Both the position numbers and the translations under genes were made by a program. Positions 32,464 to 39,623 of a stretch of DNA of 64,000 nt are shown one piece after another. This DNA comes from PFJX01 sp040757575. Lineage in GTDB: Bacteria > Pseudomonadota > Gammaproteobacteria > Burkholderiales > Thiobacillaceae. Location of the stretch: NCBI GenBank assembly GCA_040757575.1, contig JBFLXA010000007.1:62001-126000 (forward strand), written 5' to 3'. Positions within the stretch are counted from its first letter, which is position 1; the number at the start of each line of letters is the position of its first letter. Below the pieces are notes generated by a model that was given only the letters and a program-made list of their open reading frames with translations, was not told where the DNA came from and did not search any database.

Positions 32464-33537
32464 TCAGAAGCGGATATGAGCGGAAGCGTTCAGGCTGTTC
32501 CGACCACCGCGCCAGTTATCGATGTGATACTTGGTGAAGGGCAGACCAGTCTTCTCGAAGAACGCGGGCCAACCGATACGGTCGATCCAGTCGTTCATGC
32601 GCTCCCAGGGACGGCCATCGGCCTTGTAGGTGTCCAGGATCTTCTTGACCACGGTGCCAACTTCGGGCCAACGGGGAGCGTTGTTGGGCAGGCCGGCAGC
32701 CACCAGCTTGTGGAAGGTGGGACGGGAACGGGCATTGGAGTTCTTGCCGCCAACCCAGATCGCGATCTTGGAATGCTCGGGATCGTTGATCTGCATGGGG
32801 GGGCAGGGAGGGAAGCAGGCACCGCAGCAGATGCATTTCTTCTCGTCCACTTCCAGGGAGGGCTTGCCGTTCACCAGGGCGGGACGGATGGCCGCCACGG
32901 GGCAACGGGCCACGACGGAAGGACGCTCGCAGACGTTGGCAACCAGATCGTGGTTGATCTTGGGCGGCTTGGTGTGCTGCACGATGATGGCGATGTCAGC
33001 CTGGCCGCCGCAGTTGATCTCGCAGCAGGAGGTGGACAACTTGACCCGGTTGGGCATCTCGCACTTGACGAAGTCGTCGTACAACTCGTCCATCAGGGCC
33101 TTCACCACGCCGGAAGCGTCGGTGCCGGGGATGTCGCAGTGCAGCCAGCCCTGGGTGTGGGCCACCATGGACACGGAGTTGGCGGTACCACCAACAGGGA
33201 AACCGTTGTCGGTCAGGGCCTTGATGAGGGGCTCGACCTTGGACTGGTCGGTGACCATGTATTCGATATTGGAACGGGTGGTGAAACGCACGTAGCCGTC
33301 GGCGAACTGGTCGGCGATGTCAGCCAGCTTGCGCACGGTGTAGTGGTCCATCTGACGCTGGGTACCGGCTTTGACGGTCCAGATTTCATCACCATTCTCG
33401 GCGCGGTGATACAGCACGCCGGGCTTGGGGTGAGAGTGGTACACCCACTTGCCGTAGTTGTTCTTCATTACGGGGTGCATGTAGGGCATCGGATCCGGTG
33501 CGCCGGATTCGATGGTCTCGTGAGTCCTTTCAGCCAT
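32464..33537 (-). CDS. dsrB: DsrB, dissimilatory sulfite reductase beta subunit
   Basis: 357-residue subunit of the reverse-acting sulfite reductase that oxidises DsrC-bound sulfur to sulfite. Siroheme/[4Fe-4S] region with STSCCEINCGGQ, and a ferredoxin insert with CICCGACFPPCPPM. Start is ATG 33537 (MAERTHETIESG) with a GGAGA upstream. Pairs with dsrA 79 bases upstream; that gap holds a two-part hairpin. Oxidative direction is inferred from dsrEFH and dsrL in the operon. Confidence 0.98.
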   Translation of the reverse strand: MAERTHETIESGAPDPMPYMHPVMKNNYGKWVYHSHPKPGVLYHRAENGDEIWTVKAGTQRQMDHYTVRKLADIADQFADGYVRFTTRSNIEYMVTDQSKVEPLIKALTDNGFPVGGTANSVSMVAHTQGWLHCDIPGTDASGVVKALMDELYDDFVKCEMPNRVKLSTSCCEINCGGQADIAIIVQHTKPPKINHDLVANVCERPSVVARCPVAAIRPALVNGKPSLEVDEKKCICCGACFPPCPPMQINDPEHSKIAIWVGGKNSNARSRPTFHKLVAAGLPNNAPRWPEVGTVVKKILDTYKADGRPWERMNDWIDRIGWPAFFEKTGLPFTKYHIDNWRGGRNSLNASAHIRF

Positions 33538-33573
33538 ACTTCTCTCCAACTTATAGAGTTTGGAAACTATCAC

Positions 33574-33603
33574 CCGGACGACCGGCACCCGCCGGCCATC
33601 CGG
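33574..33603 (-). other. hairpin between dsrA and dsrB
   Basis: CCGGA-CGA-CCGGC-ACCC-GCCGG-CCA-TCCGG: two stacked 5-bp stems separated by symmetric 3-base internal loops, just beyond the dsrA stop. Likely an RNA stability or processing element. Confidence 0.5.
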
Positions 33604-33616
33604 TCAAAGACAACGA

Positions 33617-34915
33617 TCAGGCAGCAGCCTTACGCTCGAACCACTTCTCGGCTTCCTCGTCCCAGCCGTCGGTACGGACGTAGGGGTTGGTACGGGGATG
33701 GATGATCATGTTGGGATCCACATCGATATCCAGGCCCTCGAGGAAGTTCACCAGACCGATACGCTCGATCATCTCGCCGGTACGCTCGTGCTCCAGCGCG
33801 TTTTCGGCGAAGAAGTCCAGGATGTTGCGGGACAGGTCGTTCAGCTTCTCGAAATCCTCGTCGGATTCCATCTTCATGAACGGGATCACCACGGTACCCA
33901 TGGAGGCGCCGATCTTCAGCACACCCTTGCCACCCACCAGGATGGTCACGCCCTTGTCCTTGCCGGGCAGCAGGGCGCCAGGCATGACGTTCAGGCAGTG
34001 CATGCAGCGCACGCAGTTGTGGTTGTCGATCTCCAGGCAGTTGCTGTCGGAGACGGCCACCTTGGTGATGCCTTCGCCGGCGGCAGCACCGTCGTTCTTC
34101 ACCAGACGGATGGCGCGGGTGGGGCACATGGAGACGACCATGTTGGTCAGGTCTTCCACGCTGTGGGCGGCCATCCAGTCGCGGGCGATCTTCTCGTCGG
34201 CGCGGATGTTGTCACGCCAGGTGCCGATGGTGGCCATGTCGGAACGCTGGATGGCGTTGACGCAGTCGTTGGGGCAGCCGGAGAACTTGAACTTGAACTT
34301 GTACGGCAGGGAAGGCCGGTGCATGTCGTCCAGGTTATTGTTGATGACGGTGCGCAGGGCGCGGGCTTCGTCATAGCAGGACATTTCGCAACGGGCGGCA
34401 CCCACGCAGGACATGGAGGTCCGCAGGGCGGGACCGGCACCACCCAGGTCGAAGCCCATTTCGTTGAACTTGTCGAAGGAACGCTGCACGTCTTCGGTCT
34501 TGATGCCCTGGAACATGATGTCGCCGGACTGGCCGTGGAAGGCGATCAGGCCGGAACCACCGGTTTCCAGCCAGGCGTCGCACATTTCACGCAGCAGGTT
34601 GGAGGTGTAGTGCATGCCGGCGGGAGGCTGGATGCGCAGGGTGTGGAACTCGGCAGCCTCGGGGAAGATGGGCTTGTGGTTCTCGTCCTTCAGCTCGGTG
34701 AAACGGGGGATCACGCCACCGCCGTAACCCACCACACCTACGGTACCGCCCTTCCAGTAGCCGAAACGGGTTTTGTAAGAGGTTTCCAGCTGACCCATCA
34801 GGTCAACGGACATGTCGTTATCTTTTGCCAGGCGCTTCAGACCGGTCACGAAGGAAGGCCAGGGGCCTTTTTCCAGTTCGTCCAGGTTCGGCGTGTCGTG
34901 CATCTGCTTAGCCAT
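33617..34915 (-). CDS. dsrA: DsrA, dissimilatory sulfite reductase alpha subunit
   Basis: 432-residue catalytic subunit. The siroheme-[4Fe-4S] cysteines are in CVGAARCEMSCYDEA and SGCPNDCVNAI; a ferredoxin domain with CLEIDNHNCVRCMHCLNV follows. DsrA and DsrB form the alpha2beta2 siro(heme amide) enzyme of cytoplasmic sulfur oxidation. First gene of the leftward operon; AAGGAG lies 7-8 bases before the ATG at 34915. The 225-base gap upstream, shared with a rightward gene set, contains a perfect 30-bp palindrome. Confidence 0.98.
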   Translation of the reverse strand: MAKQMHDTPNLDELEKGPWPSFVTGLKRLAKDNDMSVDLMGQLETSYKTRFGYWKGGTVGVVGYGGGVIPRFTELKDENHKPIFPEAAEFHTLRIQPPAGMHYTSNLLREMCDAWLETGGSGLIAFHGQSGDIMFQGIKTEDVQRSFDKFNEMGFDLGGAGPALRTSMSCVGAARCEMSCYDEARALRTVINNNLDDMHRPSLPYKFKFKFSGCPNDCVNAIQRSDMATIGTWRDNIRADEKIARDWMAAHSVEDLTNMVVSMCPTRAIRLVKNDGAAAGEGITKVAVSDSNCLEIDNHNCVRCMHCLNVMPGALLPGKDKGVTILVGGKGVLKIGASMGTVVIPFMKMESDEDFEKLNDLSRNILDFFAENALEHERTGEMIERIGLVNFLEGLDIDVDPNMIIHPRTNPYVRTDGWDEEAEKWFERKAAA

Positions 34916-35075
34916 CTGTGTTTCTCCTTAAGTCTCGAACACGGTGTCGTCACAACGCTATCTCTCTTTCCGGCAGCACGTTTCACCTGCACGGAACAAG
35001 TGCCACCATATTAGGGAGCGCTTATCCTCGCCACCATCATTCCGATGGAGTAAGCAGGTATTTCACTCGGGTAAT

Positions 35076-35105
35076 CCCATACCTACCCGATCGGGTAGGT
35101 ATGGG
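35076..35105. promoter_or_regulatory. perfect 30-bp palindrome in the dsrA divergent promoter region
   Basis: Half-site CCCATACCTACCCGA (35076-35090) followed by its exact reverse complement with no spacer. It is 36 bases before the rightward small gene and 160 bases before dsrA. As DNA it is a strong candidate operator for a dimeric regulator of both directions; if transcribed it would fold into a 13-bp hairpin with a GAUC loop. Confidence 0.7.
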
Positions 35106-35140
35106 ACCCCTAAGCCGGGAATACCAATACCTGAGCAAAA

Positions 35141-35428
35141 ATGTCAGATTATTGGCATATCAAGACGTACTCATGGATTATGGACCAGATCACCCCTATC
35201 ACGAAATTCAGAAATCCTTATGGCAACCAGGAAATCGAGTTGCAGGAGGTACGATTCGAGGCGGGTGGCACGCCCATGATGCGCTTGCGTATCCGGGAGC
35301 GGGGCGCCCGTTTCACCATCTTCGACATCGACCCGGTGACTGCCCGGTATTGGGCCGAGGAAATGTCAAAGTGGGCCACCCCCCTGGCGGACGCGGTCCC
35401 GCCCGCTGTCCCTGACAACGGAAGCTGA
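35141..35428 (+). CDS. small conserved protein of dsr locus, function unknown
   Basis: 95 residues if started at ATG 35141, or 82 from the in-frame ATG at 35180 (MDQITPITKFRNPYG), which may be the real start. The body reads ELQEVRFEAGGTPMMRLRIRE then RFTIFDIDPVTARYWAEEM: a compact beta-rich protein with a C-terminal helix, no cysteine, no signal or membrane segment. I do not recognise its function. It is the first rightward gene after the divergent dsr promoter and ends 3 bases before the Cas6-like gene, so the two are co-translated. Confidence 0.6.
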   Translation: MSDYWHIKTYSWIMDQITPITKFRNPYGNQEIELQEVRFEAGGTPMMRLRIRERGARFTIFDIDPVTARYWAEEMSKWATPLADAVPPAVPDNGS

Positions 35429-35431
35429 TCC

Positions 35432-36082
35432 ATGCGACTTTTCAACCCCGAGTGGGAAGCCATCAAGGAATTCGAACATACCGCCAAGGTACGGGACGCC
35501 CAGTTCGACCTGGCGGGCAGCGAGCTTGCCGAAGACCATGGCCAGGTCCTGTTCGACAGCCTCACCCGTATGGCCCCCTGGCTGGCCGGGTCTGACGAAA
35601 TCGGCATCCACCCCATCCATGGCGCTGCCAGCGGCCGGGGCACCCTGGTCATCAACCGGCGCGCCAAACTTGTCTTGCGCCTGCCCCTGGCCCTGCTGGA
35701 TGCCGCAAAGGACCTCTGCGGGCAGAGCATCGACCTGGGATGCGGGCCGATCCGCATCGGGGACTTGAAAATCAAACCCCTGCAACCATTTGGCTATCTG
35801 TACGCCCCCTTCGTGGACATGGGAGCCGCAGATGAAGGCCGTTTTCTTGAACTGGCTGGGGCCCAGCTCGAGAAAATGGGCGTACAGGCCGGACTCATTC
35901 CCGGCAAGCCGCGTAAAATGCTTGTCCCTGATGGTGAAGTGGTGGGCTACAGCCTGATGTTGCATGACGTGACACTGGCCAATTCCATCCTCATCCAGGA
36001 ACAGGGGCTGGGGTGGAACAGGCTGAAAGGCTGCGGCCTCTTCGTGCCCCACAAATCGATTAAGGAAGTGACGGCAGGCTGA
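35432..36082 (+). CDS. Cas6/Cmx6-like RAMP-superfamily protein (no CRISPR present)
   Basis: 216-residue protein that reads like the type I-MYXAN Cas6/Cmx6 family: AEDHGQVLFDSLTRMAPWL (residues 33-51), GIHPIHG (58-64), GRGTLVINRR, KLVLRLPL, then in the second ferredoxin-like half EVVGYSLMLHDV and a C-terminal glycine-rich loop GLGWNRLKGCGLFVPHK (192-208). Such G-rich loops in Cas6 contact RNA. No repeat-spacer array or other cas gene exists in the window. It lies between a small dsr-locus protein and a DsrC paralogue, so a role in the sulfur locus is likely; whether it still binds or cuts RNA is unknown. GGAAGC precedes the ATG. Confidence 0.75.
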   Translation: MRLFNPEWEAIKEFEHTAKVRDAQFDLAGSELAEDHGQVLFDSLTRMAPWLAGSDEIGIHPIHGAASGRGTLVINRRAKLVLRLPLALLDAAKDLCGQSIDLGCGPIRIGDLKIKPLQPFGYLYAPFVDMGAADEGRFLELAGAQLEKMGVQAGLIPGKPRKMLVPDGEVVGYSLMLHDVTLANSILIQEQGLGWNRLKGCGLFVPHKSIKEVTAG

Positions 36083-36141
36083 CCTTCAGCCGGTCGTTTG
36101 TTGTTTCAACTCGTGTCTCAACTTGTGCAAAGGAGAAAACA

Positions 36142-36474
36142 ATGGGTTACACCGTGAACGGCGAAGAGCTGGAAGTCGACGAAGAAGGCTTTCTGGTCGA
36201 GGCCAACTTCAGTGACGACGTGGTGCCTGTCATCGCCGAATCCGAAAAGCTCACCCTGACCGACCTGCACTGGCAGGTGGTCAAGTTCATGCGCGAGCGT
36301 TACCAGGAAGATGGTCACACCCCCAACTTCCGCAACATGGTGGCCATGCTGACCGAGGAAGACGACAGCCAGGACTGGAAAAAAGTGCTGTACGAACTGT
36401 TCCCCAACCAGCCCAACCGCCAGGCTTCCAAGGTGGCCGGCCTGCCCAAGCCCTTCGGCAAGGGCGGCTACTGA
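36142..36474 (+). CDS. DsrC/TusE-family paralogue lacking both C-terminal cysteines
   Basis: 110-residue DsrC-like protein (MGYTVNGEELEVDEEGFL, LHWQVVKFMRERYQEDG, KVLYELFPNQPNRQ). The sulfur-carrying cysteines of DsrC are replaced: RQASKVAG where DsrC has KQACKIGG, and the tail is LPKPFGKGGY instead of LPKPTGCI. It therefore cannot carry sulfur and probably has a regulatory or binding role, like the cysteine-less RspA group of the family. AAAGGAG lies 7 bases ahead of the ATG. Same strand as the Cas6-like gene, 59 bases downstream. Confidence 0.9.
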   Translation: MGYTVNGEELEVDEEGFLVEANFSDDVVPVIAESEKLTLTDLHWQVVKFMRERYQEDGHTPNFRNMVAMLTEEDDSQDWKKVLYELFPNQPNRQASKVAGLPKPFGKGGY

Positions 36475-36495
36475 TATAGCCGAGAGCTGAGAACC

Positions 36496-36528
36496 GAGAG
36501 TCGAGCAGCCCCCGGGGCTTCGACTCTC
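36496..36528 (+). terminator. hairpin between DsrC paralogue and sulfurtransferase
   Basis: GAGAGTCGA (36496-36504) pairs with TCGACTCTC (36520-36528) with an inner GCCCC/GGGGC stem, about 20 bases after the stop. No clean U tract, so a weak terminator or processing site. Confidence 0.5.
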
Positions 36529-36557
36529 CACTCTCCACTTTCCACTAACGGCGTTCG

Positions 36558-37409
36558 ATGTTCTCCAATACCCTCGTCACCACTGAAGACCTGGCCAAGC
36601 ATCTGGATGACCCCCAGTGGATCGTCTTTGACTGCCGCTTCACCCTGACCGACCCGGAGGGGGGCCGCCAGCTCTACACCAAGAACCACATCCCCGGCGC
36701 CCATTACGTGCACCTGGATGATGATTTGTCCGCGCCCGTCACCGAATCCACCGGCCGGCACCCCCTTCCCACCCCCGAGACCTTCGCCGAGAAACTCTGT
36801 GCCTGGGGAGTAGGCGTCAACAAGCAAGTGGTGGTGTACGACGACAGCTTCGGCTCCATGGCCGTGCGCATGTGGTGGATGCTTCGCTGGCTGGGCCACC
36901 CTGGCGTCGCCCTGCTGGATGGCGGCTTCCCCAAATGGCAGCGGGAACAGCGCCCCCTGACCGCTGAAGTGCCTGAGCTGCACAAGGCCAACTGCGCCTG
37001 CCTGCCGGAACCTTCCCAGGTGGTCGACGTGGCTGACGTGATGCGCGCCAGCCAGACGGGCGACGCCCTGATCATCGACGCCAGGCCGGACCGCCGCTTC
37101 ACCGGCGAATATGAGCCCCTGGACCCGGTAGCCGGCCACATTCCAGGCTCCATCAACTGGTCCTTCGAAGAAAACCTGGACATCGACGGCACCTACCTGC
37201 CCCCCGAGGCCCTGCGTGAAAACTACCAGGCCCTGCTCAAGGGCCGCGCTCCCTGGCAGGTGATCCATTCTTGCGGCTCCGGCGTCACCGCCTGCCACAA
37301 CCTGCTGGCCATGGAAATCGCCGGACTGCCCGGCTCCCGCCTCTATCCCGGTTCCTGGAGCGAATGGATCCGGGACCCGAACCGCCCCATTGCCACTGGA
37401 GAAGCCTGA
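36558..37409 (+). CDS. tandem-rhodanese sulfurtransferase (3-mercaptopyruvate/thiosulfate type)
   Basis: 283-residue protein with two rhodanese domains. The first (1-145) starts VTTEDLAKHLDDPQWIVFDCRF and is inactive-looking; the second has the active-site cysteine in HSCGSGVTACHN. The CGSGVTA loop is typical of 3-mercaptopyruvate sulfurtransferases (SseA), but sulfur oxidisers also use such enzymes to feed persulfide sulfur to TusA and DsrE. It lies next to dsr genes and is followed, 2 bases after its stop, by an unknown protein. No signal peptide, so cytoplasmic. Confidence 0.92.
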   Translation: MFSNTLVTTEDLAKHLDDPQWIVFDCRFTLTDPEGGRQLYTKNHIPGAHYVHLDDDLSAPVTESTGRHPLPTPETFAEKLCAWGVGVNKQVVVYDDSFGSMAVRMWWMLRWLGHPGVALLDGGFPKWQREQRPLTAEVPELHKANCACLPEPSQVVDVADVMRASQTGDALIIDARPDRRFTGEYEPLDPVAGHIPGSINWSFEENLDIDGTYLPPEALRENYQALLKGRAPWQVIHSCGSGVTACHNLLAMEIAGLPGSRLYPGSWSEWIRDPNRPIATGEA

Positions 37410-37411
37410 CC

Positions 37412-38002
37412 ATGGTCAAACCCGTACGCGTCCGCACCACCTGGTTCAAGCAGGACGGCGAACGCCCGGTGGACGACGTCGCCAGCGTGCTGGCAGCCAC
37501 CAGCTGGCGCCTGGCCGACAAGGCCGTGGACAACCTGTCCAAGGCAGACTACGACATCGTCACCCCCCAGCGGGGCTTTCGCATCATCGCCGAACTGGCC
37601 TGCTTCCTGGTCCACTACGCCGACCGGCTGGTGTACGGCCGGGTGGACGAAGCCAAGCGGCTGGAAATCGTTTCCGCCACAGGCATCCGGGTCGCGGAGA
37701 TCATGGAAGACAACATCCTGGATTTCACCGGCGGCCAGAAAGACCCGGACTACGACTACAAGCAGGGCTTCATCGACCTGCTGAACACCCGCATGGCCGA
37801 TTACTCCGAATTCGAGTTCCCCACGGACAAGGCCAGCTTCCAGGCCCTGCGCTTCCTGTCCCTGCAAATCCGCGACGTCATGGACAACACGGACAAGAGC
37901 TGGATTCAGGACCAGCTCATGGACATTGAAGTGCCGGAAATGATGGGCACCATGAAGAAGTCCGTGGACGGCTTCTACCCGCCCCCCGACGCCGCGGAAT
38001 GA
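37412..38002 (+). CDS. conserved protein of unknown function
   Basis: 196-residue, mainly helical and soluble protein: SWRLADKAVDNLSKADYDIV, IIAELACFLVHYADRLVYG, EIMEDNILDFTGG, FIDLLNTRMADYSEFEF, FLSLQIRDVMDNTDKSWI. No signal peptide or known catalytic motif; one Cys only. I do not recognise the family. ATG 37412 is 2 bases after the sulfurtransferase stop and its own stop overlaps the next start (ATGA), so the three genes form one translationally coupled unit. A role with sulfurtransferase or dioxygenase is inferred only. Confidence 0.75.
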   Translation: MVKPVRVRTTWFKQDGERPVDDVASVLAATSWRLADKAVDNLSKADYDIVTPQRGFRIIAELACFLVHYADRLVYGRVDEAKRLEIVSATGIRVAEIMEDNILDFTGGQKDPDYDYKQGFIDLLNTRMADYSEFEFPTDKASFQALRFLSLQIRDVMDNTDKSWIQDQLMDIEVPEMMGTMKKSVDGFYPPPDAAE

Positions 38003-38928
38003 TTCCTGCGGACAGCCCCTTCCACCCCGACAACGCCGAGGGCTATGCCGCCTGGCGGGCCGCCAAACTGGCGGACTACCCCACCCGGGCCGCAGACCTG
38101 ATTGTCCCCGTACAGAATCCCGCCCGCCTCACCCCGGTGGAATACGACGCCCTCTGGCGCTGCATCGCCAAGACCAACATGGTGGTCTACGCCACCGCCA
38201 TAGGCGAAGCGGAAGACAAGTCCGTGCCTCGGGACATCGCCGCCCAGTTCGGCCTGGCCCACCTGGACGCCAACTGGCTGGCCGACGAAGACGGCATCTC
38301 CAGCCTCACCCCCCGGGACGAGGACACCAGCAGCGACGACGAACGCAAACCCGGCGCGGACCCAGGCAAGCGGGGCGACTATATCCCCTACACCCACCAC
38401 CGCATCCGCTGGCACACTGACGGCTATTACAACCCGCCGGAACGGCGCATCTTCGCCATGGGCCTGCACTGTGTGCGCCAGGCGGACGAAGGCGGCGAGA
38501 ACGATCTCTACGACCACGAACTGGCCTACATGGCCCTGCGGGACGCCAATCCGGACCACATCCGGGCCCTGATGGCCGAAGACGCCATGACCATTCCCGC
38601 CCGGGTGGACGAAATGGGCGTGGCCCGGGAAGACGAAACCGGCCCCGCCCTGCTGGTGGACCAGGGCCAGCTCCACCTGCGCTACACCGCCCGCACCAAA
38701 AGCATCGCCTGGAAACAGGACACCGCCACCCAGGCAGCCCTGGCCACCCTGGAGTCCATCCTGGCAAGCCAGCCCTTCGGCATGTTCACCCTGCGTCTGG
38801 AACCCGGCATGGGCCTGCTCTGCAACAACGTGCTCCACACCCGCTCCGGCTTCGCCGACCGCCCCGGCCACCGGCGCCTGCTCTACCGGGCCCGGTATCA
38901 CGACCACCTGCGCGACCTGCGCGATTGA
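37999..38928 (+). CDS. TauD/TfdA-like Fe(II)-dependent dioxygenase family protein
   Basis: 309-residue protein with the double-stranded beta-helix iron motif: RIRWHTDGYYNP carries HxD (near residue 136) and CNNVLHTRSGF supplies the distal His; the Arg in HRRLLYRARY is placed as the 2-oxoglutarate-binding Arg. The family oxidises taurine, sulfonates, sulfate esters or other substrates. An acidic, Asp-rich insert (residues 105-118) precedes the metal site. The start overlaps the previous stop by 4 bases. Substrate unknown; the sulfur locus suggests an organosulfur compound, without proof. Confidence 0.8.
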   Translation: MIPADSPFHPDNAEGYAAWRAAKLADYPTRAADLIVPVQNPARLTPVEYDALWRCIAKTNMVVYATAIGEAEDKSVPRDIAAQFGLAHLDANWLADEDGISSLTPRDEDTSSDDERKPGADPGKRGDYIPYTHHRIRWHTDGYYNPPERRIFAMGLHCVRQADEGGENDLYDHELAYMALRDANPDHIRALMAEDAMTIPARVDEMGVAREDETGPALLVDQGQLHLRYTARTKSIAWKQDTATQAALATLESILASQPFGMFTLRLEPGMGLLCNNVLHTRSGFADRPGHRRLLYRARYHDHLRDLRD

Positions 38929-38951
38929 ACTTTATTTTCGACCGTTAACGC

Positions 38952-39623
38952 TCAGCCCCGCTTGCCGTCCAGCCCCGGGGTGAGCTTGTGTTCTACCGCG
39001 AACACTGCTGCTTCCACCCGGGAGGACAGGTTGAGCTTGGCGAGGATGTGGCGGACGTGGAGTTTCACCGTGTCGTAGCTGATCTCCAGTTCCCGGGCGA
39101 TGGCCTTGTTGCTTTCGCCCCGGGCCAGGTGGGCGAGGATTTCCCTTTCCCGCTGGGTGAGGGTCTCCAGCAGGGGCACGGCGTTGTTGCCCTTGTTGTC
39201 CAGCAGCTTGACCAGTTTGGCGGTCATGGCCGGGGCCACCACGGTTTCACCCCGGGCGGCGCGGACGATGGCATCCACCACTTCGTCCGGTTCCATGCTT
39301 TTCAGCAGGTAGCCGTTGGCGCCGGAGCGCAGGGCCCGGGCAAGATCTTCTTCCGCTTCGCTCACGGTGAGCATGAGCACCGGCAGGGTGAAGCCGTCGG
39401 CACGTAGCTCCTGCATGATGTTGATGCCGTCGGCAGGCCCCAGGTTCAGGTCCAGCAGCAACACGTCCGGGCGGTGCTGACGCAGCAGGCCGGGGACTTC
39501 TTCCGGGTTGCCGGTGATGGCCGCCACGCTGATAGCCCCTTCCCGCTCCAGCAGCTCCGCCAGGCCCTTGCGGAACAGGGTGTGGTCGTCCACCAGGATG
39601 ATGCGGGAGACAGCAGCGGTCAT
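38952..39623 (-). CDS. NarL/FixJ-family response regulator
   Basis: 223 residues: receiver domain (VDDHTLFRKGLAELL, phospho-acceptor Asp in VLLLDLNLG, Lys in GYLLKSMEP) and LuxR-type helix-turn-helix (LTQREREILAHLARGESNKAIARELEISYDTVKLHVRHIL is shortened here to its core NKAIARELEISYDTVK). Its start overlaps the stop of the sensor kinase gene by 4 bases. Close to NarL in layout. Target genes are unknown; neighbours are dsr-linked genes on one side and amiC on the other. Confidence 0.95.
   Translation of the reverse strand: MTAAVSRIILVDDHTLFRKGLAELLEREGAISVAAITGNPEEVPGLLRQHRPDVLLLDLNLGPADGINIMQELRADGFTLPVLMLTVSEAEEDLARALRSGANGYLLKSMEPDEVVDAIVRAARGETVVAPAMTAKLVKLLDNKGNNAVPLLETLTQREREILAHLARGESNKAIARELEISYDTVKLHVRHILAKLNLSSRVEAAVFAVEHKLTPGLDGKRG

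Noticed and set aside
35141..36474. CRISPR-Cas system suggested by the Cas6-like protein
   Set aside because: No repeat-spacer array, cas1, cas2, cas3 or other effector gene is present in the window; the neighbours are sulfur oxidation genes.
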